Assembly: GCA_022376465.1 (NCBI GenBank)
Contig: JACDTU010000006.1
Location: 744,001 to 808,000, forward strand
DNA from: Cubamyces lactineus
Lineage: Eukaryota > Basidiomycota > Agaricomycetes > Polyporales > Polyporaceae
DNA length: 64,000 bases
Reading direction: 5' to 3'
A program made the translations under genes and the position numbers. Of this stretch, positions 8,801-18,351 are shown in pieces; position 1 is the first letter of the stretch; each line of letters begins with the position of its first letter. The notes beneath the pieces were generated by a model, which did not search any database, was not told the origin of the DNA, and worked only from the letters and a program-made list of their open reading frames with translations.

Positions 8801-11800
8801 ACGAAAGCCCTCATCGACACGGGAGCGGGAGAAGTATTCATGGACCACAGGTTTGCGAAAGAGCACAACTTCCCGCTCAAATCGCTGAAAGCCCCGATCC
8901 GAGTATACAACGCTGACGGAACCAGGAATGAAGCAGGCGATATCAAGAAATGCGCAGTCCTTGAAATTGAAGCTGGGCGCCACCGACACATTGTGCGGTT
9001 CCTGATTACGTCGCTAGGAAAGGAACCAATCATCCTGGGCCTGCCATGGCTGCAGCGCGTCAATGCCAACATCGACTTCACGAAAGGGACCCTCGATATC
9101 AACCCCGCCCGGGTGAACTGAACAATTGTGGAACATCTGCGTGCAATGTGGTTCCCAGATCAAGACCCCTTCACCGGAAGACCCAAGCCAGTCAAAGAAG
9201 AACCGGACGAAGAAACAGAGAAAGAAGACGAAGACGTGACCGAGGAAGCATCGACCCAAGAACCAATCTACGAGAACATCGAACGAGTTACCCTCTCCGA
9301 CGTGCACCCGGAGGAAGAACCCAATGACCAAGATCTGCTGATAGCTTATCTTTGCGGAGAACACGAAGCCATGATAGCACCGCACGCGACAGAATGGCAC
9401 GGAGATATGCCTCGACCCGGATCCCCCTCACCACGGAACACGACTACGAACCCACGAAGATTGGACCTGGACCCACCATCGGAAGAATCCGACGAGCCCC
9501 ACAAGGACTTCAATTTGCAATGGCAGCCAACGTCTGGATCCGGGCAAAGGTCAACCCCGCAATGGCACTCGCACAACAGCACCAAGCACAGGAAGAGAAG
9601 AAGACTTTTGAAGAGATGCTCCCCGAACCGTACCGAGGATATGCCGCCATCTTTGAAAAGAAGGTGTCCGAACGATTCCCACCATCACGACCCTGGGACC
9701 TGGCCATTGAACTCAAGGAAGGCTTTACCCCGAAGGACTTCAAGCGATATCAACTCACGCCCAAGGAACTCGAAGCCGAGGAAGAATTCATCCGGGAGAA
9801 CCTACGAAAAGGCTACATCCGACCCTCGAACTCGCCGATGGCATCCCCATTCTTCTTCGTCGGCAAGAAGGACGGAACACTACGACCCTGCCAAGATTAT
9901 CGATATCTCAACGAAGGAACCGTCCCCAACAAGTACCCACTACCGCTCATATCGGAATTGGTCGACAAGCTGCGCGGAGCGAAGGTTTTCTCCAAACTGG
10001 ACCTCCGATCGGGATACAACAACGTCCGTATCAAGGACGGTGATCAATGGAAGGCTGCCTTCAGAACCAGCAAAGGGCTATACGAACCAATGGTCATGTT
10101 CTTTGGACTGCGGAACTCCCCCTCGGCTTTCCAAGCTATGATGAACGCGATCTTCGCAGACATGATCAACGAAGGATGGGTAGTGATTTACATGGACGAC
10201 ATACTGATCTTTTTGGCAGACCTGGACGAACACCGAAGAAGGACCTTACGTGTCCTGGAACGACTCAAAGAACACGACCTCTACCTCAAGCTAGAGAAGT
10301 GCGTATTCGACGCACCAGAAGTGGAGTATCTTGGAATGATCATCAGCGAGAACCGGATCTCCATGGACCCTATCAAGATAAAGGGAATACTCGACTGGCC
10401 AGAACTGACAACCGTCAAGGATGTTCGATCATTCCTTGGATTCGGCAACTTTTACCGACGATTCATCGACCACTTCTCGGAGATTGCGCGACCGCTCAAC
10501 GCGCTCACCAAGAAAGACGCCAAATGGGAATGGACAACGGAATGCCAGAAGGCCTTCGACATGCTGAAGCAACGATTCGCGACGGCCCCCGTGCTGCAAA
10601 TGCCCGACGTTAGCAAACCCTTCGTCGTCGAATCCGACGCCTCGCAATGGGCCACAGGGGCAGTACTCCGGCAACGAGACGCCAACGGCGACCTGCACCC
10701 GTGTGCGTATCTATCCGAAGGATTCACCGAAGCGGAACGGAACTACGAAATCTATGACCGAGAACTACTTGGCATCATTCGAGCCCTGAAGGCCTGGCGA
10801 CACTACCTCGAAGGATCAGGGCACCCGGTTACGATCCTATCCGACCACAAGAACCTCACCTACTGGCGCAACCCGCAACAACTGAACAGACAACAAGCAC
10901 GATGGGCCCTCTTTCTCTCCCAGTTCGACATCCAACTCGTACACACCCCCGGCACGGCAATGGTACAATCGGATGCGCTATCCCGAAGACCCGATCACCG
11001 ACAAGGATCAGAAGATGACAATACTGAACGAACCATGCTACCTGACAACCTCTTCGTACGACTAGTGGACACCCGACTGGCACCGAGATTCCGACACTTG
11101 GCCACGCAAGACAGACTCTTTTGCGACGCACTTGCCGCCATCCGACACGACGGACCACCCCCGATCAGAAGTGCACTCACCGATTGGCAAGAACGAGATG
11201 GCTTAATCTTCTACAAGAACCGATGCTACGTACCGGCCGACGAAGCTCTGCGACGAGACCTGATCAGTCAACACCACGACTCCCCGGCAGCCGGACACCC
11301 TGGGAAATTCAAGACTCTAGAACTGATACGACGGTCATACTGGTGGCCCGGCATGTATGCCATGGTATCCCGATACGTCGAAGGCTGTGCTACATGCCAG
11401 CAGAACAAGCCCAACACACACCCGACCACCCCGCCCCCACAACCAATCCCCGCTGACGATGTTACTTGGCCATTCCAGAATGTCACGATGGATCTCATCA
11501 CCGATCTCCCCGAATCCCACGGCTACGATAGTATTCTGGTCGTGGTCGACCATGGCCTTACGAAGGGGGTGATCTTCGCACCATGCAAGAAGACGATCGA
11601 TGCAATCAGCACAGCGGCGCTCTACCACCGGCACGTCTATCGACGCTTCGGACTACCCAGCAAGGTCATATCCGACAGAGGACCACAGTTTGTGTCCAAC
11701 GTCACCCGCGAACTAGGGAAACTCCTGGGCATCACACTCTCCCCATCCACCGCCTACCACCCGCAAACTGACGGACAAACCGAACGCGTGAATCAAGAAC

Positions 11801-14800
11801 TGGAAGTCTACCTCAGAATATTCTGCGAAGGTCGACCGGACGAATGGGCAGAACACCTCATTGATGCCGAAGTTGCACACAACCAACGGATCCATTCGGC
11901 ACGAAATGCATCACCCTTCTATCTCATGATGGGGTATGAACCGACGCTGATTCCCATCGCATACCCCAAGACCAATGCCCCGACAGTACAAGAACGGCTG
12001 GCAAACCTCCAGAAGGCCAGGGACGAAGCCCTAGCAGCTCACGAACTAGCCCGACACGTCATGAGTGACAGATTCAAGGGAAAGTTCGTCCAATTCAAGA
12101 AGGGACAGAAGGTCTGGCTCGAAGGGAAGAACCTCAACCTCGCCTACGCATCCCAGAAACTTGCACCAAAACGGGAAGGGCCCTTTGTCATCACCGAGGT
12201 CCTCGGACCCGTGACCTATCGGCTGGAGCTGCCGAAACACTGGAAGGTACACCCCGTGTTCCACGCGTGCTTCCTCACCCCATACAAGGAAAACGACACC
12301 CACGGACCGAACTACACGAGGCCACCACCTGACCTTATCGACGGAGAAGAAGAATATGAGGTCGAAGCGATCGTCGGACACAAGACCACACGAGGCGGAA
12401 TCCGCTACCAAATCAAGTGGAAAGGCTACTCCAGCGCCGAGAACACATGGGAACCCGAGTCCGCTCTAATTCCGAACGCCAAAGAAATCCTCCAACGGTA
12501 TAAAAGGGCGAAGAAGCTGCTGTAATCTGCAATGCTCTCTCTCGCCATCCTCTTCGCCATCTACTGCCTCACCCTCCTCGCTATCACCCTCCTCTTTCTC
12601 TGGTATATCCTCCGCGACCTCTTCAACCGCATCATCGAGCACACTCTCCACAGCCGTGACTACCCATCTTGATCAGCGTGGGGATTGTGAAGCCTATGAT
12701 CATCGCGCTCTTCACCTGCATGACCCTCGGCTACCTCCTTGCCCTTGCCTTCATCGCCACTCACCTGCGCCTCGCCACTAACATCCTCGAAGTTGCTCTC
12801 GAACACCGTGACCCTCTGACCCCGTAAACGACAAGCTTGACCAGGCCAACCGCACCCTCAACAACTCCAGCTGGGACGAGTAGAATGGGCTGCCCCCTCT
12901 ATAGCACCCAAGTCGCTGACGACAATGCAAGCGACCAGGAAAACCAACAGCCGCTACCCATTCCTCCCCCACTCGCCAGACGCCTCTCGTCGCCCCCACC
13001 GGAATACACCTCTAGGTCACCATCACCCGCCTCCTCGACGTCGGACCTCAGCACGGTTGGTGTCGAAGACTCTCATCTGGTAGACCACTCCCGGCACCCC
13101 GACATCAATCAGTTGCTCCGTGCACTCCTCACCAACCCTATCTCAGTCGTCAATGCCACCGAGCGAGGCTTGCAGTACTTCCTTAGAGAGTACCGATGCC
13201 TCTACAACGAGCAACGGGAACTGGACGCACTGGAAGGGAACCTTGTACGCAGCTGACATCGCAGAGGACGCTCTAGACGCTCTTCATGAGGCGTTTGGTG
13301 AAGAAGAGGAGCAACGGCAAGTCTCGAACTACGACATCGCAGAACGGCAGGCGCGCGCCCTCGAAAACGTCGGGCACCATGCCCACGAGTTACGGAGGTT
13401 GGCAAGACACTCTTTGAACACCACCCGACGGCTCGCCGGACCACGCGCACATGGAGGAACTTCCTCATACAAACGTTCGAACTCCCTGCACTCCGTGCAA
13501 GGATGGCGCCACTGGCCTCGGTCATCAACGACGCGGCCCCGCCTCCAGGAGAACTCCCAGCTGCGGCAAGAAGAGTGCCCGGCGAAGCCCGACGCCAAGG
13601 GACCTATCTGCCCTTGTTCCACACCAGAGTCTCGCGGGAAGCCGTCGGCCCCGGGATCCATCCCCCGACGAGCGTAACGTAAGACCTCGAAGAGACACCT
13701 GCCCGCCCCAATGGACGCTTCGCCGGCCCGACCTGAGTCCCCGCCGTCCCTCCACCCTATTGGCCGCAGCTGCCTAGTCTGTGGGTCGCCCGATCACGAA
13801 TACCTGTGGTGCCGAGACTGGCAATGTGTCTGGTGTCGCGCCACCGCCCCTGGCCATCACCCGTGGGAGTGCCCTCTGCGCCCAGAAGACATGGACGAGC
13901 GGTTCACGAGTTGAGCTGGATATTCCGCTGATGGAACAGCGTAGAAGCATACGAAGGGGGTAATGTTACGACGCTCACTGTGTCACGGTCACGAAGTTTC
14001 CTTTTCCTTCCTCCTTGTGCTCCCACTATGCCACGTCATCTTTTCCCACACCACGTCATCCTTTCCCGTGCCACGTCATCCTCGTTCCCACCGATTCCAC
14101 GGTTGTTGTATTCCTAGCCTATCCTGTTTGCCACGTCATCGCCACATCACCTGTATTCCCAGCCCTGACTCTACGTAGTTATACTGGACTCTCACGGTAC
14201 GTGGCGCCTACGTGGCGCTGACGTGTCTATGCCTCCTTTCCTGTATTTAAGACCGGAGGATCCACTCGGGATCCTCAGCTCGACCTGGTTATCCATTGCC
14301 TATTCCTCTGAACCTCTACTCGACTCGAACTACTGGAGACCTCTGGTCCGATCCCTAGGACGTCGCTCACTGTGACCGATCTAGGCTCGTCGTAACACCA
14401 TCTGGCTTGCTGAAGACGCCCCCGACGCCTCCGACACTGCCCTCGCTGCAAACCAGCCCGATATCTACTACCTCGACTCCGGCGCCACAACCCACGTCGT
14501 CCGCGACCGTGTCCAATTCCGCGACTACACAGAGATGCCCAACAAGATCATTCAAGGCGTCGGCGGCTACAGTATTGCCCAGCTCGGCCAAGGCTCTGTC
14601 CCCGTTCTCGCTCGCTCCGACCACGGCAGTCCCACCTTGCTCACTCTCACCAACGTCGCCCACGTCCCATCTGCCACTCACAACCTCATCTCCGTTGCGC
14701 GCCTCACTGAAGCCGGTGCGAACGTGGCGTTCCGAGGTGACACTGTCGAAATCCGAGACGCCCATGGCTCGCTCATCATGACTGGCACCAAGGCCGGCCG

Positions 14801-17666
14801 TCTATACCGCTTGCATGTAACTACTAACTACGACGCCGCCTTAAGCGTGCGAAATGGACGCACGTGGGATGACTGGCACCGCACGTTCGCACACCTCAAC
14901 TATGAGTACTTGCGTGACATGGCCCGAAAGCAACTTGTCATTGGCATGGATGTCGACGAGTCCGTCCCTGCCAGCGAGCAATGCCGTGCTTGTATCGAAG
15001 CCAAGCAACATCGTGAGCCTTTCCCAAAGCAGTCATTCACTCGTGTTGGGCAGATCGGCGATCTTGCCGTCTGCGACATGTGGGGACCCGCACGCCATCG
15101 CGGCGCTCATGGTGAGCGCTACTTCACCCTCTTCACTGATGTCCGTTCGCGCTACGCAGTCCGTTTCTTCTCTGGAGACAAGAAGGATCAAATTGAAGCA
15201 TTCCGCGGCTATCGTGCTTTCCTTAAGACCCAGAAGAACACCCGCCTCAAGGCTGTGCGTGTCGACAACGGCAAGGAGCTCGTCAACCGTCACACCAAGA
15301 GCTTCCTCCGCGTGCATGGCATCCGCCTCGAACTCACCGCTGCTCACTCCTCCGCTCAAAACGGCATCGCTGAACGATCGTTTCTCACGGTCCTCAACGC
15401 CGCACGCGCAATGCTCTTTGAGTCTAACTTGCCCATCAAACTTTGGCCTGAAGCCGTCAACTATGCAATATACCTCAAGAATCGCTCCCTGACACGTGTG
15501 CTCCCTGGTACGACTCCGTACGAGGCCTTCTGGGGCCGCAAGCCCGACGTCTCTCAGCTCCGCCCTTTCGGTGCTGTGTGCTGGGTGCTCCGTCAAGACA
15601 CCACCTGGCACAAGCTTGCTCGCAAGTCATGCCCATGCCACTTCCTCGGCTTCTCCGAAGAGTCTCGCGCCTACCGCATCTATGATCCCGCAACACGTCA
15701 AGTCATCACATCGCGTAACGTCATCTTCGACAAGACTGGCTACGCGTTTGAGGGGGAGCTTCCCTCCGTGCCTCCTCCGGCGGTTGAGGGGGAGAACTCC
15801 ACCCAGCAGCAACCCCCTTCGGAGCCCCCGGCTACACCCCCTCGTGTCTCTGCTCCCCCAGTGACTCCCCAAGCACCTGTCAAGCCATCCCCATCTCAGA
15901 TTCCCATCTACTCGCGCAGCACACGGCGTGCTGGCACAACAACTGACTACCGCAAGCTCAACAACCCCGACGCGTGTAAGCCAGCGCCCCGCTTCCAGAA
16001 GCCTGCCAATCCCACACCCAAGGCAGATCCCGACCCCGAAGCTGCTGCCGCCACCGCCGCCACTGCTGAACTCGCGCTAGAAGACGAAGATGTCATTTTC
16101 ATCGCTAACGCCAATGATGACCCGCAGTCCCTCGCGGAAGCACAGTCACGGCCTGACTGGCCCGAATGGAAGGCTGCGATGGATCGTGAGATGGACCAGC
16201 TCCGACGGCTCGGCACCTACAAGCTTACGACGTGCCCGCCCGACCGTAAGCCCATTGGCTGCAAGTGGGTTTTTTGCATCAAGCGCGATTCAACCGGACG
16301 AATCACCAAGTACAAGGCACGCCTCGTGGCTCAAGGCTTCACACAGATCCCTGGTGTCGATTACATTGAGACGTTCGCCCCTGTTGTTCGCCTCGAGATC
16401 CTCCGCCTTTTGCTGGCTATCGGCACCCTCCTTGGTCTCGACATTCAAGTCATTGACATTGTCGGCGCCTACCTCAACGGCCAGCTGCGCGAGGAGATCT
16501 ACATGCGGCAGCCGCCCATGTACGAAGACGGCACCTCCGCTGTCTGGCTGCTCCTACTTACCCTTTACGGACTCAAGCAGTCCGGCCACGAGTGGAACGC
16601 CAAGCTCGACGAAGTCTTCAAGAAACTTGGATTTGCGCGTTTGATCTCCGACCAGTGCGTCTATATCCGCCGGCGCGAAAACGAGCTTGCAATCGTTGCT
16701 GTCCACGTCGATGACATGACCGCCCTCACATCATCACGCCAGGTCACCGAGGCCCTCAAAAGCGAACTTGCTGAGCATTTCGAGCTATCCGACCTCGGCC
16801 CCATTCGACAAGTCGTCGGCCTCGAAGTCACTCACGACCAAGCCGCCGGCACACTCGCCCTCCGCCAATCGCAATACATCGATCGCGTCCTCGAGCATTT
16901 TGGCATGGCCAATGCAAACCCAGTCGACACCCCGCTCGATCCGCACGTCCGTCTGCGCGCGCACGCCGGTCCCGAAAATCCCGTACTCCGTACGCTCTAC
17001 CAGGCGATGGTCGGCTCACTCATGTACGCCGCCATCGGCACGCGCCCGGATATCGCCCACGCTGTCCAACAACTCAGTCAATACTCAAGCAATCCAGCGC
17101 CCGAACATGTCACCGCAGCAAAGCGCGTGCTCCGCTACCTCAAGGGTACCCGCGACCTCGGCATCGTCTACCGACGCGACGACTCGACGACGGCACTCGA
17201 GCCAATCGGCTACTCCGACGCCGACTGGGGTAACGACCCGGACGACCGACGCTCCATATCTGGTCAAATCTTCCTCCTCGCCAGTGGCCCCATCTCTTGG
17301 TCCTCACGCAAGCAACGCACCGTCGCGAAGTCATTGATGGAAGCCGAGTACATGGCAGCCAGCCTCGCAACCTCCGAAATCGTGTGGCTGCGCGCACTGC
17401 TCGCCGAACTCGGATTTGCGCCCGGCAACCCGACCACCCTCTTCGTCGACAACCAGAGCGCTATCGCGTTGGCAAACGCGCAGGTCTCACACGCCCGTAT
17501 GAAGCACATTGACATTCACTATCATTTCGTACGCGAGCGGATCGCCTCTCACGAGGTGACGGTCACCCACTGCGCATCTGAGGACAACATCGCTGACGCG
17601 CTTACGAAGGCTCTCCCTCGCCCGCGCTTCAAGATGCTCGTGTTACGCATGGGCATGAACGCCTGA
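5829..17666 (+). CDS. Copia gag-pol polyprotein, split by nested gypsy insertion
   Basis: Coding segments 5829-6713 and 14403-17666 give 1382 codons in one frame. The gypsy insertion falls between codons, and the target duplication (14398-14402) is the only extra sequence. Gag carries a UBN2-type domain (about residues 15-160) and a zinc knuckle [14 protein letters not shown] (from residue 217). The second segment has the protease motif [10 protein letters not shown], an HHCC plus DDE integrase ([26 protein letters not shown]), a reverse transcriptase with YGLKQS and VHVDDM, and RNase H ending [13 protein letters not shown]. As it stands, the host-strand product would be truncated inside the gypsy LTR. 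No other defect is visible. Confidence 0.95.
6714..7147 (+). repeat. Gypsy 5' LTR (434 bp)
   Basis: TGTTACGACG...GTCGTAACA. It contains four exact CCACGTCATC words (6781, 6801, 6821, 6881), a TATA-like TATTTAA (6994-7000) and, 33 bp after the start of the TATA word, AGCTCGACCT (7027-7036), which is complementary to the downstream PBS. The only difference from the 3' LTR is CTCGCT against CTCACT, a CpG transition. Confidence 0.97.
6781..6890 (+). promoter_or_regulatory. Four CCACGTCATC boxes in the gypsy LTR promoter
   Basis: CCACGTCATC occurs at 6781-6790, 6801-6810 and 6821-6830, exactly 20 bp apart, and again at 6881-6890, with a decayed copy CCACATCAC at 6892-6900. The reverse complement GATGACGTGG has the TGACGTGG core bound by CRE/G-box-type bZIP factors. 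The 20-bp phase (about two helical turns) suggests same-face binding. The same array is in the 3' LTR at 14031-14140. Confidence 0.65.
7150..7159 (+). promoter_or_regulatory. Gypsy self-primer binding site
   Basis: AGGTCGAGCT begins 2 nt after the LTR end. It is the exact reverse complement of AGCTCGACCT in the LTR (7027-7036), where the RNA 5' end is expected given the TATA position. Two more G:U pairs would extend the pairing to the LTR edge. Tf1/sushi elements are known to prime from the 5' end of their own transcript. No tRNA match was evident to me. Confidence 0.7.
7152..7679 (+). other. Open frame without ATG, in phase with gag
   Basis: The gag frame stays open upstream of its first ATG for 176 codons, back to a TAG at 7149-7151, with no methionine codon. 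The translation looks protein-like, with an aromatic-rich patch ([14 protein letters not shown] near 7287-7330) and then an acidic Glu/Pro-rich linker joining gag without a break. It may be a gag N-terminal domain started at a non-AUG codon, or one whose ATG has been lost. Confidence 0.6.
7680..8681 (+). CDS. Gypsy Gag
   Basis: A 333-residue product from the first in-frame ATG. It has a Retrotrans_gag-type capsid region (about residues 30-210, including the stretch around [12 protein letters not shown]) and a C-terminal zinc knuckle [14 protein letters not shown] at about 8410-8451, expected to bind the element's RNA. An acidic tail ends at TGA 8679-8681. The frame is open well upstream of this ATG. 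The last codons overlap the slip site GGGTTTT, so a fraction of ribosomes may continue into the protease frame. Confidence 0.9.
   Translation: MAEEKTNEIKLKMPPEFSGKRGEVVEWLQKCSLYLTMNKKTYATDEMKIVFCLMLMNGGTAGTWARTFIEDVEWQATDQNKNRRPGEERIEPNYGTWDDFKKQLLEAFDDIDQKASARVLLRNLKQGSKKVEDYIAEFKSIISPCGITEFEVIADFFYAGLNRPLREKIFGMYPLPKDASELYLRASTLEQQYHLGRAYDGKTSTFRPTYKPYRPRPQERDPDAMDVDKMTTEEREKHYREGRCFNCHQIGHLARQCPNRRTNDRKKTKPAAKARITGVEEDESDDDEDIKSIDSQAADKKQLIAARIRTALKGLEEDQDAKEILASFSNEGF
8672..8678 (+). promoter_or_regulatory. Candidate -1 ribosomal frameshift heptamer at the gag stop
   Basis: G GGT TTT in the gag phase fits X XXY YYZ and directly abuts the gag TGA. A -1 slip moves exactly into the frame of the protease ORF, which is open from this point. 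The position and direction fit a programmed gag-pol shift. Any downstream stimulatory structure was not assessed. Confidence 0.65.
8678..9121 (+). CDS. Gypsy protease segment of Pol
   Basis: A 147-codon frame lying -1 to gag, with no ATG of its own near the start, so expression probably needs the slip at 8672-8678. It contains a retropepsin-like active site [13 protein letters not shown] and the flap-side motif [10 protein letters not shown], typical of gypsy aspartic proteases. It stops at TGA 9119-9121. The same frame then reopens ([10 protein letters not shown]...) into an acidic linker, so that stop looks like an interruption of Pol rather than a natural end. Confidence 0.8.
   Translation: MKNQRVSTSRPRTKVRRVIVAQTSRQSMRIPLSIHADLSVETKALIDTGAGEVFMDHRFAKEHNFPLKSLKAPIRVYNADGTRNEAGDIKKCAVLEIEAGRHRHIVRFLITSLGKEPIILGLPWLQRVNANIDFTKGTLDINPARVN
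9122..9400 (+). pseudogene. Acidic protease-RT linker of Pol, cut off by stop and frame change
   Basis: Same frame as the protease, reopened after the TGA. It encodes an acidic linker ([17 protein letters not shown]) and a [12 protein letters not shown] motif of the kind found just before RT in related elements. The open frame runs to 10141, but past about 9400 it is only a shadow of the RT frame. The protein-like sequence passes into the -1 frame (ORF from 9352) somewhere between about 9345 and 9480. Confidence 0.55.
9352..12525 (+). CDS. Gypsy Pol: RT, RNase H, integrase, chromodomain
   Basis: A 1057-codon open frame. Reverse transcriptase has [19 protein letters not shown] and the catalytic YMDD (about 10189). 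RNase H begins near [12 protein letters not shown]. Integrase has an HHCC zinc domain (HPGKFK...CATCQQNK) and a DDE core ([20 protein letters not shown]). The C-terminal chromodomain includes [17 protein letters not shown], which in chromoviruses steers integration to marked chromatin. The first 80 or so codons may be a read-through shadow before the true junction with the upstream linker. No stop interrupts the enzyme domains. Confidence 0.93.
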   Translation: MRRTRSHDSTARDRMARRYASTRIPLTTEHDYEPTKIGPGPTIGRIRRAPQGLQFAMAANVWIRAKVNPAMALAQQHQAQEEKKTFEEMLPEPYRGYAAIFEKKVSERFPPSRPWDLAIELKEGFTPKDFKRYQLTPKELEAEEEFIRENLRKGYIRPSNSPMASPFFFVGKKDGTLRPCQDYRYLNEGTVPNKYPLPLISELVDKLRGAKVFSKLDLRSGYNNVRIKDGDQWKAAFRTSKGLYEPMVMFFGLRNSPSAFQAMMNAIFADMINEGWVVIYMDDILIFLADLDEHRRRTLRVLERLKEHDLYLKLEKCVFDAPEVEYLGMIISENRISMDPIKIKGILDWPELTTVKDVRSFLGFGNFYRRFIDHFSEIARPLNALTKKDAKWEWTTECQKAFDMLKQRFATAPVLQMPDVSKPFVVESDASQWATGAVLRQRDANGDLHPCAYLSEGFTEAERNYEIYDRELLGIIRALKAWRHYLEGSGHPVTILSDHKNLTYWRNPQQLNRQQARWALFLSQFDIQLVHTPGTAMVQSDALSRRPDHRQGSEDDNTERTMLPDNLFVRLVDTRLAPRFRHLATQDRLFCDALAAIRHDGPPPIRSALTDWQERDGLIFYKNRCYVPADEALRRDLISQHHDSPAAGHPGKFKTLELIRRSYWWPGMYAMVSRYVEGCATCQQNKPNTHPTTPPPQPIPADDVTWPFQNVTMDLITDLPESHGYDSILVVVDHGLTKGVIFAPCKKTIDAISTAALYHRHVYRRFGLPSKVISDRGPQFVSNVTRELGKLLGITLSPSTAYHPQTDGQTERVNQELEVYLRIFCEGRPDEWAEHLIDAEVAHNQRIHSARNASPFYLMMGYEPTLIPIAYPKTNAPTVQERLANLQKARDEALAAHELARHVMSDRFKGKFVQFKKGQKVWLEGKNLNLAYASQKLAPKREGPFVITEVLGPVTYRLELPKHWKVHPVFHACFLTPYKENDTHGPNYTRPPPDLIDGEEEYEVEAIVGHKTTRGGIRYQIKWKGYSSAENTWEPESALIPNAKEILQRYKRAKKLL
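12532..12672 (+). CDS. Mini transmembrane ORF 1 in gypsy tail (46 aa)
   Basis: ATG only 6 nt after the pol stop. The product starts [20 protein letters not shown] and continues LFLWYI: one long hydrophobic segment (about residues 2-27), then a charged tail [19 protein letters not shown]. It resembles no protein I know. The hydrophobicity could be a by-product of C/T-rich codons, but a second ORF of the same design follows at once. Confidence 0.4.
   Translation: MLSLAILFAIYCLTLLAITLLFLWYILRDLFNRIIEHTLHSRDYPS
12696..12827 (+). CDS. Mini transmembrane ORF 2 in gypsy tail (43 aa)
   Basis: [20 protein letters not shown] followed by [13 protein letters not shown] and a short charged tail EHRDPLTP. 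It has one predicted membrane span (residues 2-20), the same plan as the 46-aa ORF 23 nt upstream. Whether either is translated is unknown. A retroviral envelope is not implied, since no surface domain, furin site or glycosylation-rich region is present. Confidence 0.4.
   Translation: MIIALFTCMTLGYLLALAFIATHLRLATNILEVALEHRDPLTP
12885..13680 (+). pseudogene. Accessory ORF in gypsy tail, frame-disrupted
   Basis: Frame 1 (12885-13256) encodes a Pro/Ser-rich start and a helical region ending in [13 protein letters not shown]. Sense then passes to the next frame ([20 protein letters not shown], about 13245-13410) and then to a third ([20 protein letters not shown], about 13440-13680). The pieces read as one helical, coiled-coil-like protein broken by at least two frameshifts. 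I know no function. Its presence downstream of pol is not part of the standard Ty3 plan. Confidence 0.45.
13711..13914 (+). CDS. Cys-rich zinc-motif ORF in gypsy tail (67 aa)
   Basis: A short ORF with a compact Cys/His cluster: [14 protein letters not shown], then [16 protein letters not shown]. The spacing resembles two overlapping C2HC zinc knuckles with a CxxC start. It is probably the C-terminal nucleic-acid-binding part of the disrupted accessory protein upstream. It ends 50 bp before the 3' LTR. Confidence 0.5.
   Translation: MDASPARPESPPSLHPIGRSCLVCGSPDHEYLWCRDWQCVWCRATAPGHHPWECPLRPEDMDERFTS
13949..13963 (+). promoter_or_regulatory. Gypsy polypurine tract
   Basis: GAAGGGGG followed by TAA lies immediately before the 3' LTR (13964), the place and composition expected of the plus-strand primer. 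Confidence 0.7.
13964..14397 (+). repeat. Gypsy 3' LTR (434 bp)
   Basis: Identical to 6714-7147 except G to A in CTCACTGTGAC. It carries the same CCACGTCATC array and TATA-like box, so it could drive outward transcription into the downstream copia coding segment. Confidence 0.97.
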
Positions 17667-17677
17667 CACTCGGCATC

Positions 17678-17686
17678 GAGGGGGAG
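17678..17686 (+). promoter_or_regulatory. Copia polypurine tract
   Basis: GAGGGGGAG directly abuts the 3' LTR at 17687, the expected plus-strand primer. Confidence 0.8.
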
Positions 17687-17916
17687 TGTCGGAATGTCTA
17701 CACCGCCGAGCGTGGCGCGCCCTCTCGCGCCGCCTCGGGATCCCTCGTCCGCGCTGCGCTTACTCAGCGCTGGAGTCCCCGCCCTACCGTAGATAGATAG
17801 TTTGCGACCACTAACTTGTATAGTAGGTACTGACGAGTATAAATACAGGCGGACACGAGCCTCCCGCTCGTCGTCCTCGTTCGTACTCTACGTCCTCACT
17901 AATAGTCCGCTCGACA
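17687..17916 (+). repeat. Copia 3' LTR (230 bp)
   Basis: Partner of 5499-5728 with seven differences, all at CpG sites (five decayed in the left copy, two in the right). It is followed by the target duplication CAAAA. Confidence 0.96.
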
Positions 17917-18070
17917 CAAAATGTATATATTGGGACATGTCACACCCTTTCTTTCACCTATCCCCAGCCATGGCCTTGTCGAGCCATGACTGTAGTATCC
18001 AGATGTATGCTGCTTATATTCGCGGCTGTAAATATTTCTATCCAAACCGTACACAGGTCTGAAGGGGAGA

Positions 18071-18351
18071 GTATAAGGATTTAGTGCAACTAGCACTATA
18101 CCCACACTGGACGTGCACCAAGCACCATCTAAACCAAGCAAAGGACACAGCTACTTGCACCATCCATGTAGATTATCAAAGACACATGTATCATCTATGT
18201 GAGCATATGGCACCCTAGACGTTCAGGGTCTGGGTGCCTGGTGGGAAAGTCTTTCTTATCCACCATCCTTACAAGTACACTGAGCCCAATAAGGGCCTGG
18301 TCCAGGGTACTTGAGGACAGGTGGGAAAGACCCACCCATGAGTTTTAATAG
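18071..18351 (-). repeat. Dispersed repeat, copy 2 (inverted partner of 1350-1612)
   Basis: The reverse complement shares with copy 1 the blocks GTTAAAACTC..GGTCTTTCCCACC, GTATTGGGCT, AAGAAAGAC..CCCACCAGG and CAGTGCTAGTTGCACT-like words. Homology ends near 18351. The copia element lies about 150 bp to the left, apparently inserted in or beside this copy. Confidence 0.75.

Larger units (their letters stand above)
6714..14397 (+). mobile_element. Ty3/gypsy chromovirus (Tf1/sushi-like), nested in copia
   Basis: Complete 7684-bp element flanked by the target duplication CCATC (6709-6713 and 14398-14402). Its 434-bp LTRs differ at one base, so it is much younger than its copia host. The order is gag, protease, reverse transcriptase/RNase H, integrase, chromodomain. 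A self-primer-like PBS fits the Tf1/sushi group. Unusual parts are the ATG-less open frame before gag, a stop and a frame change between protease and RT, and about 1.4 kb of extra ORFs between pol and the 3' LTR. Confidence 0.97.
5499..17916 (+). mobile_element. Ty1/copia LTR retrotransposon (interrupted by a gypsy element)
   Basis: Complete element flanked by the 5-bp target duplication CAAAA (5494-5498 and 17917-17921). LTRs lie at 5499-5728 and 17687-17916. The primer-binding site directly abuts the left LTR and the polypurine tract abuts the right one. The internal order is gag, protease, integrase, reverse transcriptase, RNase H, which is the copia order. Without the 7.7-kb gypsy insertion plus one CCATC copy it would be about 4.7 kb. 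Its single polyprotein frame has no stop or frameshift apart from the insertion. Confidence 0.97.

Noticed and set aside
9400..10141. Open frame in the phase of the protease linker across the RT region
   Set aside because: Translation is a Ser/Arg/Thr-rich shadow of the real RT frame; no domain.
12532..12827. Calling the two mini membrane ORFs an envelope gene
   Set aside because: Each has a single span and about 45 residues; there is no signal peptide plus ectodomain, cleavage site or glycosylation sites.
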